A DNA stretch of 16,448 bases from Bacteroidales bacterium UBA1064 (lineage in GTDB: Bacteria; Bacteroidota; Bacteroidia; Bacteroidales; Tenuifilaceae): positions 1-16,448 of the forward strand of contig DCDD01000025.1 of assembly GCA_002316235.1 (NCBI GenBank), in the 5' to 3' direction. The translations under genes were made by a program, and so were the position numbers. Positions 6,956 through 13,517 of this stretch are shown in pieces; position 1 is the first letter of the stretch, and every line of letters begins with the position of its first letter. Under the pieces are notes generated by a model. The model saw only the letters and a program-made list of their open reading frames with translations. It made no database searches and was not told the origin of the DNA.

Positions 6956-8119
6956 ATGGCCAAAATCCTTGTCATTGACGACGAGAAGGCTATCCGAAGC
7001 ACCCTGAAGGAGATACTTGAATTCGAAAGCCATTCGGTTGATTTGGCTGAAGATGGCCCAACCGGAATTGAGATGTTTGGCTCCGGATGCTACGATATTG
7101 TTCTCTGCGACATTAAAATGCCCCAGATGGATGGCATTGAGGTCCTTGAAAAGCTTCAGGAACAAGCAGCCGATGTACCGGTGGTTATGATATCCGGACA
7201 TGGGAACATTGACACTGCTGTGGAGTCTATAAAGAAGGGGGCATACGACTTTATTGAGAAACCGTTGGACCTGAACCGTTTGCTAATCACCATACGCAAC
7301 GCAACCGATAAAACTACCCTTATTCAGGAGGCCAAAATCCTTAAGCGCAAGGTGAATAAGGCCTACGACATAGTTGGCGAGTCGCCGGCTATCGTTAAGG
7401 TCAAGGAGATGATAGACAGGGTTGCCCCAACCGAGGCAAGGGTGCTCATCACCGGACCAAACGGAACAGGGAAGGAGCTGGTAGCCCGATGGCTTCACGA
7501 AAAGAGCAACCGCTCCGACATGCCTTTTGTGGAGGTGAACTGTGCTGCCATTCCATCGGAGCTTATCGAGAGCGAACTTTTTGGACACGAGAAGGGAGCG
7601 TTTACATCGGCAATTAAGCAGCGCAAGGGTAAATTTGAACAGGCCGATGGCGGAACGCTTTTCCTCGATGAAATAGGCGACATGAGTCTAAGCGCTCAAT
7701 CAAAAGTGCTCAGAGCTCTTCAGGAGAACAAGATTAGCCGTGTGGGGAGCGATAAGGATATTCCCGTTAACGTGAGGGTTATTGCGGCAACCAATAAAAA
7801 CCTCACCCACGAGATTCAAAATGGTAACTTTCGCGAAGACCTTTACCACCGTTTAAGCGTCATCATCATTCATGTTCCCCCGCTAAGCGAAAGGGTTGAG
7901 GATATTCCATTGCTTGCAGAACATTTCAACCAGCTAATTTGCTCCGAGTATGGCATACCGCCTAAGGTGTTTAGACCCGATGCTGTTGACGAGTTGAAAC
8001 GGCTACCCTGGACCGGGAACGTAAGGGAACTTCGGAATGTTGTCGAACGGCTTATCATACTATGCGACAAGGACATAACCGGAGGCGATGTTAAAGCTTT
8101 TGCCAGTCCTGCGTTTTAA
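6956..8119 (+). CDS. NtrC-family response regulator: receiver plus sigma-54 AAA+ domain, no DNA-binding domain
   Basis: This 387-residue protein has an N-terminal receiver domain (about 1-120) with acidic Asp8/Asp9, phospho-acceptor Asp52 (CDIKMPQMDG), Ser80 and Lys102. A sigma-54 interaction AAA+ domain follows at about 138-370. Visible are Walker A GPNGTGKE (167-174), Walker B GGTLFLDEI (232-240), the arginine-finger region FREDLYHRLS (292-301) and the sensor-2 motif WTGNVRELRN (352-361). The loop that contacts sigma-54 reads GAFTSA (214-219), not GAFTGA. The protein stops 26 residues after sensor 2, with no Fis-type helix-turn-helix. No histidine kinase is adjacent. The gene lies 46 bases behind the Ppx-like gene. 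It probably activates sigma-54 RNA polymerase from solution, or regulates by another route. Domain assignment is secure; the targets are unknown. Confidence 0.92.
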   Translation: MAKILVIDDEKAIRSTLKEILEFESHSVDLAEDGPTGIEMFGSGCYDIVLCDIKMPQMDGIEVLEKLQEQAADVPVVMISGHGNIDTAVESIKKGAYDFIEKPLDLNRLLITIRNATDKTTLIQEAKILKRKVNKAYDIVGESPAIVKVKEMIDRVAPTEARVLITGPNGTGKELVARWLHEKSNRSDMPFVEVNCAAIPSELIESELFGHEKGAFTSAIKQRKGKFEQADGGTLFLDEIGDMSLSAQSKVLRALQENKISRVGSDKDIPVNVRVIAATNKNLTHEIQNGNFREDLYHRLSVIIIHVPPLSERVEDIPLLAEHFNQLICSEYGIPPKVFRPDAVDELKRLPWTGNVRELRNVVERLIILCDKDITGGDVKAFASPAF

Positions 8120-8131
8120 GTGGTTAAATCT

Positions 8132-8719
8132 TTAAGGGTTGGCCTTGAGGCATTCCTCGGTACTAAGTATTCTGGCGTAGTTTTGAAGGGTTGAAAGGGT
8201 TGACAGGTGAACCATGTTGGCCGGAATGGTAGTATTGCCCCATTTAACATCCCTGGTGGCACACGCATCGTGAATAAGGGTTACCTTGAACCCATAGTCC
8301 GAAGCAGCCCTAACTGCTGCCTCAACACAGAGGTGGGTTTGCATACCACAGATAACCAGCTTTGAAATTTGCTGGCCCACAAGGTAGTCGTAAAGTTGTG
8401 TCCCCACAAAGCAGTTCACCTCCGTTTTGGTGAAAATCGGCTCATCGGCCAGAGGCTTTACCATCTCGTTAATTTCTTCCTGTTCTGCCGACTGGTGTTT
8501 TACGTATATAACCGGCAGCTGGTGCGATCGGAAGTATTCAACCAGCAGCGCTGCATTCTTAGCCGCAGGCAACGGGTTTACCAGCTCCGATTTGCCACCC
8601 GGAAAGTAGAAATCCTGAATATCTATAACCAGCAACGCAACCCTTGACGTGTCGGGTATGGCGTATAGTGCCGGACACATTAGGGTAGCAAGTAGCAGCA
8701 TGAAGATTTTTTTGACCAT
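8132..8719 (-). CDS. isochorismatase-family cysteine hydrolase with signal peptide
   Basis: The 195-residue protein has the isochorismatase-like fold with a complete Asp-Lys-Cys triad: Asp33 (ALLVIDIQDF), Lys98 (FTKTEVNCF) and Cys131 (GMQTHLCVEAA). Families with this fold include nicotinamidase, isochorismatase and various amidases; the substrate here is not evident. The N-terminus MVKKIFMLLLATLMCPALYA looks like a Sec signal peptide, probably cleaved after Ala20, so the enzyme would act in the periplasm. The start at 8719 was chosen because it begins this signal peptide. The frame stays open upstream to 8965, but that stretch has no family similarity, runs through a terminator hairpin and overlaps the end of the next gene. 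It ends 12 bases from the convergent regulator gene, with no clear terminator between. Confidence 0.87.
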   Translation of the reverse strand: MVKKIFMLLLATLMCPALYAIPDTSRVALLVIDIQDFYFPGGKSELVNPLPAAKNAALLVEYFRSHQLPVIYVKHQSAEQEEINEMVKPLADEPIFTKTEVNCFVGTQLYDYLVGQQISKLVICGMQTHLCVEAAVRAASDYGFKVTLIHDACATRDVKWGNTTIPANMVHLSTLSTLQNYARILSTEECLKANP

Positions 8720-8744
8720 ATTTTTGGGCTTTATTCTGTAAATA

Positions 8745-8775
8745 TAAATGTATTTATAGTAAACTTTTATCAAAA
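8745..8775 (-). promoter_or_regulatory. candidate promoter for the isochorismatase-family gene
   Basis: Read on the minus strand, TTTTG (8771-8775) and TACATTTA (8745-8752) are 18 bases apart. This fits a Bacteroidetes -33/-7 pair with one mismatch in TAnnTTTG. A start near 8738 would leave a leader of about 20 bases before the ATG. Confidence 0.4.
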
Positions 8776-8801
8776 CGGCCTTTATTTTCACTATGCTTTT
8801 A

Positions 8802-8843
8802 CAAAAAAGAAACCTCCCTGGTTGCTGTAACAAGCCAAGGAGG
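8802..8843 (-). terminator. Rho-independent terminator after the YccF-like gene
   Basis: On the minus strand, CCTCCTTGG (8835-8843) pairs with CCAGGGAGG (8813-8821) with one mismatch, and the inner CTTG/CAA extends the stem. The T-rich tail TTTCTTTTTTGT follows immediately (8802-8812 on the complementary strand). It lies about 60 bases beyond the stop of the YccF-like gene and separates it from the isochorismatase-family gene. Confidence 0.8.
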
Positions 8844-8847
8844 ATAG

Positions 8848-8867
8848 GGCATTTAAAATGCCTTTTT
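8848..8867 (+). terminator. small second hairpin with T-run on the plus strand
   Basis: GGCATT (8848-8853) pairs with AATGCC (8857-8862) around a 3-base loop, followed by five T (8863-8867). No plus-strand gene ends nearby, so it may be part of a larger structure in the minus-strand 3' region, or stop antisense transcripts. Confidence 0.3.
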
Positions 8868-8900
8868 AAATTTGTTGGATGGAATGTTATGCTACATTCT

Positions 8901-9362
8901 TTACTTTGTTGCAAAAGCCTTATCAACCTCTGCCTTAGCCTTTCTTGAGCTAAGCTCATCGGCAACTGCTTTTGAAACGCAAACCTTGTTTACCGGGTTG
9001 AAGTAAGTACCAATTGATTTTGCCAAAACCAGAGCCACTGGTATCCCAACGATTGAAATAAATAGGCCGGCAATTTGAAAAATGTTTACAACAACCAGAA
9101 ATAGCCCAATCGGGAAGTAAAGAATCCGGACAATAATCCCGTAAGTCTTCCATGCCTTATTTTGATCGGCCTGAAGGTCGGTTTTATCAACCATGGCGTT
9201 GGAGAATGGGGCAAGCAAGAACTTGGAAAGCTGAATTAGCCCCAGACCAAGTGGTGAGCCAATTACAGTTATAACCAGCAAACCGCCTATTAAAAAGGTT
9301 CCAAGTGCGGTTAAAAACCCCAAAAAAGGAAAATGCCATAAAATGTTTCCTAGTGTTCTCAT
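8901..9362 (-). CDS. YccF-like inner-membrane protein
   Basis: This 153-residue protein resembles the YccF (DUF307) family of small inner-membrane proteins, whose function is not established. The N-terminus LGNILWHFPFLG and the loop ITVIGSPLGLGLIQLSKFLLAPF match the family pattern of LGNILW followed by IIGIPfG and APF. A second, weaker copy lies at about 79-123 (RILYFPIGLFLVVVN to FISIVGIPVALVLAK), so the two-repeat layout is kept. There are four likely membrane segments, at about 8-20, 21-35, 78-95 and 97-115. A charged Lys/Ala/Glu-rich tail (about 130-153) extends past the family core and is probably cytosolic. It starts at ATG 9362 and its own terminator lies downstream. No neighbour hints at function. 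Confidence 0.75.
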   Translation of the reverse strand: MRTLGNILWHFPFLGFLTALGTFLIGGLLVITVIGSPLGLGLIQLSKFLLAPFSNAMVDKTDLQADQNKAWKTYGIIVRILYFPIGLFLVVVNIFQIAGLFISIVGIPVALVLAKSIGTYFNPVNKVCVSKAVADELSSRKAKAEVDKAFATK

Positions 9363-9576
9363 AAAATTAGAGTTAAGTTGAATTTTTTCCTACTCGTTTG
9401 GCTTTTCGGTAACGCCCCTCTTGGTTATAGTGGTTTTAGGACTCCACTGTTTATTCCTATTGTAATTATAGTTCTGATGTCGGGTTTGGCCCAAGACTTT
9501 TAGATTATAGGGGTATGACCTTTAGCTTGTAATCAGCATACTGATAATTTTGGTGTGTGTTTTCATTTATAAATTA
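9363..9576. other. gap between the barrel-protein gene and the YccF-like gene
   Basis: These 214 bases have no plausible gene. One weak hairpin (GTGG/CCAC near 9430-9450) was seen. No strong terminator for the barrel gene and no exact -7 box for the YccF-like gene were recognised. Confidence 0.3.
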
Positions 9577-10704
9577 CTAGCGGGAGTATGTAGTTATACC
9601 CAGCCCAAAGCTGATAAACAGGGGCATGTCCTTAACGGGGGGCATGACGAAGAACGAAAGTTTAAGCTTGGGTTTCGGGGCGAGCTTCTCCATGGTGGAG
9701 CTAAAGTTTGAGAAATCAACGTCGAAGCCCACACCACCAGCGTTAAACTGCACATTGCTGTCGGTGCTGGTGGAAGTAGAGCCGGAGATGTGGGGATCGG
9801 TTGAGGTCATCTTAACGGTTGAGTTGGTAAAGTTAAACATAATGGAAGGACGGTACCTTAGGGTAAGGGCAACTCCCTTCCAGTTCCCCTCATCAATAAA
9901 CTTTCCCAAACCCAGTGTCCATCCAATATTGGCCGAGAATGGCATGGTAATAGTAACCACATCCATTTTAGTTGTTATGGGGTCCATCTTCATGTCAAAT
10001 TTGTATGCGTACACCAGCATGTCGTATCCAAAACCGATGTTAAAGGAGTTCCATGATGAAGCTCCGGTTTTGTAGGCAGGAATTTTAAGGTTAATCCTGT
10101 TCTGGTAGAACGAAATGCCGCCTCCGTACCCGTCTATCCTGTTTGCGTCAACGCCCTCCATGTCCATGTCCATACCAAAATAGGTTCCGTTGAAAACAAC
10201 CGATTGGTATTTAATTTTACCCCCGCGAGCCAGCCACTCCTGCCTTATTGCCTCGGACTGGTCGGTTTTTTGAAGGGTAATTCCAGCTCCCATGTTATCC
10301 CGGTCAACCTTTAGGTTGGTTTCCCACCCCTCGGGTTTGGCAGTGGTGTCGGTTACCTGGACAGCCTCGCCTGGTTTGGCCTCTTCCCCGCTCAGCAGCA
10401 GTATGTAAGGGCCTGCAAATTTAAAACCAACCTCAAACTCGTAGGTTTCCCCAGGTTTAGGTTTCAAGTAGTAGGCAGTTTGGTCTCCGGCATTAATCAG
10501 CAACGACTTTCCGTACTCCGGGGTAACGTTGATGGATATGCTTGCTCCATTCTTAAGAACGTATTCGTTACCTTGGACTTTCAGCTTGATTTTTGAGGCT
10601 GAAGCCTGCACCTTTGATGGACGCGTAAATTTAAGCGTTACTGGTTCCTGCGCAGCAACTGAGGCAACAACCAGCATCAGGGTAAAAAGTAGTACGTATC
10701 TCAT
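9577..10704 (-). CDS. unrecognised exported protein, probable outer-membrane beta-barrel
   Basis: I do not recognise this 375-residue protein. It starts with a clear Sec signal peptide (MRYVLLFTLMLVVASVAA, about 1-19, cleavage near AQ). A beta-rich soluble stretch follows at about 20-105, containing TLKFTRPSKVQ and YYLKPKPGETYEFEVGFKF; it faintly recalls small periplasmic domains of the DUF2846 kind, but this is a guess. A polar linker (about 106-165) leads to a region of alternating hydrophobic strands and turns (about 166-375) typical of barrels: GGGISFYQNRINLKI, FNIGFGYDMLVYAYKFDMKM, VALTLRYRPSIMFNF, FFVMPPVKDMPLFISFGLGI. A Met/Asp-rich turn MDMDMEGVD sits at about 178-186. The last residue is Arg, not the aromatic residue common in barrels. 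It is flanked by gaps of 214 and 229 bases and appears to be a single gene. Confidence 0.7.
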   Translation of the reverse strand: MRYVLLFTLMLVVASVAAQEPVTLKFTRPSKVQASASKIKLKVQGNEYVLKNGASISINVTPEYGKSLLINAGDQTAYYLKPKPGETYEFEVGFKFAGPYILLLSGEEAKPGEAVQVTDTTAKPEGWETNLKVDRDNMGAGITLQKTDQSEAIRQEWLARGGKIKYQSVVFNGTYFGMDMDMEGVDANRIDGYGGGISFYQNRINLKIPAYKTGASSWNSFNIGFGYDMLVYAYKFDMKMDPITTKMDVVTITMPFSANIGWTLGLGKFIDEGNWKGVALTLRYRPSIMFNFTNSTVKMTSTDPHISGSTSTSTDSNVQFNAGGVGFDVDFSNFSSTMEKLAPKPKLKLSFFVMPPVKDMPLFISFGLGITTYSR

Positions 10705-10850
10705 AGGTTGAAAGTATTAATGATAATTTGGTGTAAATGTCGATGGGGAACTTTGCTTTTGCAAGGGTTTGCGTTTGATTTTTGACAGACCCGGGGAAAA
10801 AGTTGATGGGATTATAATTTTATGATTGCCAACCACATATTTTATACTAC
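10705..10850. other. gap between nfu terminator and the barrel-protein gene
   Basis: This short non-coding stretch should hold the promoter for the minus-strand barrel gene. No exact TAnnTTTG box was found on the minus strand; nothing else recognisable was seen. Confidence 0.3.
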
Positions 10851-10879
10851 AAAAAAACTCCCTTTAAAAAGGGAGTTTT
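10851..10879 (-). terminator. Rho-independent terminator after mrp-nfu
   Basis: A perfect 12-base inverted repeat (10854-10865 and 10868-10879, core CTCCC/GGGAG) is followed on the minus strand by seven T (10857-10851). It lies 55 bases after the nfu stop. Three to four T also follow on the plus strand, but no plus-strand gene ends here. Confidence 0.88.
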
Positions 10880-10933
10880 CCGTTACCTGAAGTTCTAGAA
10901 TTCTAAATGGTTAGGATACTTGAAAAAAAGTTG

Positions 10934-11188
10934 TTAGGGTATGTTTAGGTTAACTGCTTCAACCCCTCTTATTTCGGGAACATCGCGCATGATGGCTTGT
11001 TCTACTCCATTCTTCAAAGTCATCAGGCTGTAGGGGCAGCTACCGCATGCGCCATGCAGCTTCACCCTAACCGTATTGTCATCGGTTACTTCTACCAGTG
11101 AGATGTCACCGCCATCATTCTGAAGAAACGGGCGAATAACATCAATGGCTGCAGCTACTTTTGTTACAATTTCCTCCTTGCTAGTCAT
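10934..11188 (-). CDS. Nfu-type iron-sulfur cluster scaffold/carrier (NifU C-terminal domain)
   Basis: This 84-residue protein is a single NifU C-terminal (Nfu) domain, which binds a [4Fe-4S] cluster between two subunits and passes it to target enzymes in the cytosol. The cluster-binding CxxC is Cys48-Gly-Ser-Cys51 within LHGACGSCPYSLMTLKNGVE. The N-terminal helix ends in IRPFLQNDGGDISLVEV, which is also diagnostic. It lacks the A-type N-terminal domain of E. coli NfuA and the other NifU domains. The mrp gene ends 29 bases upstream, and the two share one terminator, so both are probably made from one transcript for cluster assembly or delivery. Confidence 0.93.
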   Translation of the reverse strand: MTSKEEIVTKVAAAIDVIRPFLQNDGGDISLVEVTDDNTVRVKLHGACGSCPYSLMTLKNGVEQAIMRDVPEIRGVEAVNLNIP

Positions 11189-11217
11189 GGTTTAAAAATT
11201 TTGAAATGGATAATTTA

Positions 11218-12321
11218 TTAGTGTTTAACGTTTACAATGGTAGTAGGAGGAAGTTCCCTGTTGCGAATTTCGACCTGTCTAATAAGATTTGTGGCAAGCT
11301 CATCAAATGCTTTGGCCACCACCGATGAGTGCAGGGCAACGGGTTCACCGAAATCGCCACCCTCACGAATGCTTTGCACCAGGGGGATTTGCCCTAGCAA
11401 CGGTAGTTTCATGCGCTCAGCCAGCTTTTTGCAACCGTCCTTTCCAAAAATGTAGTACCTATTCTCGGGTAGTTCTTCGGGAGTGAACCATGCCATGTTC
11501 TCCACCAGGCCAAGCACTGGGACATTTATCCCCTGACTTCCAAACATGCTTATCCCCTTAACAGCGTCAGCCAAAGCAACGTCCTGGGGGGTGCTAACAA
11601 TAACGGCACCGGTAACCGCAACTTCCTGAACCAGGGTCAGGTGAATGTCGCTGGTGCCGGGTGGCATGTCAATGAACAGGTAGTCTAGCTCACCCCAGGC
11701 TCCCTGGTGGATTAGCTGCTTTAGTGCGCTGGTGGCCATGGGTCCCCGCCAAATAAGAGCATTGTTGGGGTCAACGAAAAAACCAATTGAGAGAAGCTTC
11801 ACGCCGTAACGCTCAACGGGAACAATCAGTTCCATCTCATCCTCCTTCATAACTTCGGGTTGAACGTTTTCTACGTTGAACATTTTAGGAATGGAGGGTC
11901 CGTATATATCGGCATCTATAAGTCCAACACGGGCGCCTGACTTGGCAACCGAAACGGCCAGGTTGGCTGCTATGGTTGATTTGCCCACACCCCCTTTCCC
12001 CGAGGCAATAGCCACAATATTTTTTACCCGGCTAACCGAGGCTTTGGTTTTTAGTGGGGATATTCTTTCAGGGATGTCGGCAACAACCTGTATGTCTATT
12101 TCTACCTGTTGTCCAACCCTTTCGGTCAGCAGTCTTTGGGCTGTCTTTTTGAGCGATGAGGCAAAGGGATCGTTCTTCTTTGTGAGCTTCAGGGTAAATG
12201 AAATGCGCCGGTCGCTGGCTGTCAAATCCTTAACCATGCCCATGCTCACTATGCTCTGCCCGCTTTCGGGATGTACTACTTGGTTGAGTACCTCCAAAAC
12301 CTGATCGGTGGTCAAATTCAT
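11218..12321 (-). CDS. mrp: Mrp/ApbC/NBP35-family P-loop ATPase
   Basis: This 367-residue protein belongs to the Mrp family, which helps load or carry iron-sulfur clusters. An N-terminal MIP18/DUF59 domain covers about 1-85 and the deviant Walker A is GKGGVGKS (108-115). The switch region has DADIYGPSIP (136-145) and Walker B is IDMPPGTSD (217-225). At about 274-293, where E. coli ApbC and eukaryotic NBP35 have the cluster-binding CxxC, the sequence reads ENMAWFTPEELPENRYYIFG. The whole protein has one cysteine, Cys297. The start was set at ATG 12321 (MNLTTDQVLEVL), since the 11 residues before it resemble nothing and would overlap the promoter box at 12352-12359. It is followed by nfu. Confidence 0.93.
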   Translation of the reverse strand: MNLTTDQVLEVLNQVVHPESGQSIVSMGMVKDLTASDRRISFTLKLTKKNDPFASSLKKTAQRLLTERVGQQVEIDIQVVADIPERISPLKTKASVSRVKNIVAIASGKGGVGKSTIAANLAVSVAKSGARVGLIDADIYGPSIPKMFNVENVQPEVMKEDEMELIVPVERYGVKLLSIGFFVDPNNALIWRGPMATSALKQLIHQGAWGELDYLFIDMPPGTSDIHLTLVQEVAVTGAVIVSTPQDVALADAVKGISMFGSQGINVPVLGLVENMAWFTPEELPENRYYIFGKDGCKKLAERMKLPLLGQIPLVQSIREGGDFGEPVALHSSVVAKAFDELATNLIRQVEIRNRELPPTTIVNVKH

Positions 12322-12351
12322 TATGTTGATTTTGTTATACTTAGAAAAGCA

Positions 12352-12359
12352 CAAAAGTA
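12352..12359 (-). promoter_or_regulatory. candidate promoter for mrp-nfu
   Basis: Read on the minus strand this is TACTTTTG, an exact TAnnTTTG box, about 30 bases before the mrp ATG at 12321. No clear -33 TTTG is seen at the right distance. Confidence 0.5.
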
Positions 12360-12371
12360 GGTTATTTTACA

Positions 12372-12411
12372 GGACATTGTCATGCCTCCCAGAATAAAAT
12401 TTGGGATGTCC
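12372..12411 (-). other. nested inverted repeat just upstream of the mrp promoter
   Basis: GGACAT (12372-12377) and ATGTCC (12406-12411) enclose a second pair, CCCA (12388-12391) and TGGG (12402-12405). It lies between the stop of the ATL gene and the mrp -7 box, covering the -33 zone. It could be an operator, or the RNA end of the upstream cluster. No T-run follows on the minus strand, which argues against an ordinary terminator. Confidence 0.3.
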
Positions 12412-12436
12412 ATGGTTATAAAACGTTATTTAAAGG

Positions 12437-12781
12437 TTAAAGTTCGGTAGCGGGATTCCAAAAGAACTTTTTGAACTCCAAAACGGTGTCATCCTCAACC
12501 CTAATACCCTCCGATTCGAGCAGCTGCTGCATGGTGTTTGAACCAGGGAAATGGACTTTTCCGGTTAGCTGGCCATTCCTGTTGACCACACGATGGGCAG
12601 GAACCCAATCGGGTTGGGAGTGGCAGGAGTTTAATGCCCACCCTACCATTCTGGCCGATTGAGCAGAACCAAGGTAGCGTGCAATGGCACCATATGTGGT
12701 TATCCTGCCATACGGTATCATACGGGTTACCTCGTAAACCTTTTCGAAGAAACCTGTATTATCGTTACCGGATTGGTTCAT
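12437..12781 (-). CDS. alkyltransferase-like protein (ATL), O6-alkylguanine recognition without acceptor Cys
   Basis: This 114-residue protein has the DNA-binding domain of O6-alkylguanine-DNA alkyltransferase. Hallmarks are IPYGRITTYGAIARYLG (22-38, with the base-flipping Tyr30), the arginine finger in QSARMVGWALN (Arg44) and NRNGQLTGK (67-75). The reactive motif PCHRV is PAHRVV here (61-66), so the acceptor Cys is replaced by Ala62. It cannot repair by alkyl transfer and fits the ATL group, which binds O6-alkylguanine lesions and hands them to other repair routes; E. coli Atl and yeast Atl1 have Trp at this place. The start at ATG 12781 gives the usual family N-terminus and overlaps the trmB end by 17 bases; ATG 12808 is the alternative, adding nine residues. 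Confidence 0.88.
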   Translation of the reverse strand: MNQSGNDNTGFFEKVYEVTRMIPYGRITTYGAIARYLGSAQSARMVGWALNSCHSQPDWVPAHRVVNRNGQLTGKVHFPGSNTMQQLLESEGIRVEDDTVLEFKKFFWNPATEL

Positions 12782-13463
12782 GGTAGGGTCCGGGATGGTT
12801 AAGGACAAAACGGAGGTAGGTTATGGGAAGTCCCTCACCTAGAAATTGCTGCTCGTAAAATGTTTTTATACCAAGAACAGGATCGTTGGTAAAATTGGCA
12901 TAGAGGTCGGTAGTACAGATTAAAACATTAAATTTATTTTGTTCCACCAGCGCCTTGGTGTAGTCGAATAGCTGCCGGTTATCCGTTTTTAGGTGAACAA
13001 TGGCATTTGGTTTTAAAAATCCTGAATAGAGGTTCAAAAAACGGCTCGACGTTAGGCGTTTTTTGGCCTTAATCTCTCGTTCCTGAGGGTCGGGAAAGGT
13101 AATCCACAGCTCATCCACCTCATTTTGAGCAAAAATTGAGCATATATGCTCAATGCGGGTTCGAACAAACGCCACGTTGTTCAGCTTGTTTTCAAGTGCG
13201 GTTTTTGCGCCGCGCCATATTCTGGCCCCTTTTATGTCGATACCGATAAAATTTTTCTGTGGGTTCATACCGGCCAGGCTAACGGTGTACTCCCCTTTGC
13301 CGCATCCCAGCTCCAGAACCAAAGGGTTGATATTTTTAAAGTAGCTGTTCCCCCATTTCCCTTTTAGCTCGAATTTGTCGTTAAGCACCTCCTCAAGGGG
13401 GGGCTGAAAGAGGTTGGAGAATGTTTCGTTCTCGGCAAATCGCTTAAGCTTATTCTTACCCAC
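12765..13463 (-). CDS. trmB: tRNA (guanine-N7-)-methyltransferase
   Basis: This 232-residue SAM-dependent enzyme forms 7-methylguanosine at position 46 in the variable loop of tRNAs. The SAM-binding motif I is LELGCGKGEYT (50-60), followed by FIGIDIKGARIW (72-83). The tRNA/catalytic motif is ITFPDPQ (121-127) with KKRLTSSRFL behind it (134-143). FPDPQ, rather than the more usual FPDPWPK, is what I recall from Bacteroidetes homologues. The start is a GTG (13461-13463) giving the typical MGKNKLKRFAE N-terminus; no ATG lies in frame shortly upstream. It is 54 bases behind gldH, and its end overlaps the start of the ATL gene, suggesting a coupled transcript. Confidence 0.95.
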   Translation of the reverse strand: MGKNKLKRFAENETFSNLFQPPLEEVLNDKFELKGKWGNSYFKNINPLVLELGCGKGEYTVSLAGMNPQKNFIGIDIKGARIWRGAKTALENKLNNVAFVRTRIEHICSIFAQNEVDELWITFPDPQEREIKAKKRLTSSRFLNLYSGFLKPNAIVHLKTDNRQLFDYTKALVEQNKFNVLICTTDLYANFTNDPVLGIKTFYEQQFLGEGLPITYLRFVLNHPGPYHEPIR

Positions 13464-13517
13464 CTTGCAGAGAGTTATGATTTTTACGTGATATGGGCTG
13501 AGTAGCTTGTGCCCTAG

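Noticed and set aside
8720..8965. N-terminal extension of the isochorismatase-family frame
   Set aside because: It runs through a terminator hairpin and into the YccF-like gene, and would bury a clear signal peptide.
9626..10075. 149-codon open frame on the plus strand opposite the barrel-protein gene
   Set aside because: The minus-strand frame has a signal peptide and patterned strands; the plus frame has neither and looks like a shadow.
11876..12304. 142-codon open frame on the plus strand opposite mrp
   Set aside because: It is antisense to strongly conserved Mrp motifs and has no recognisable features.
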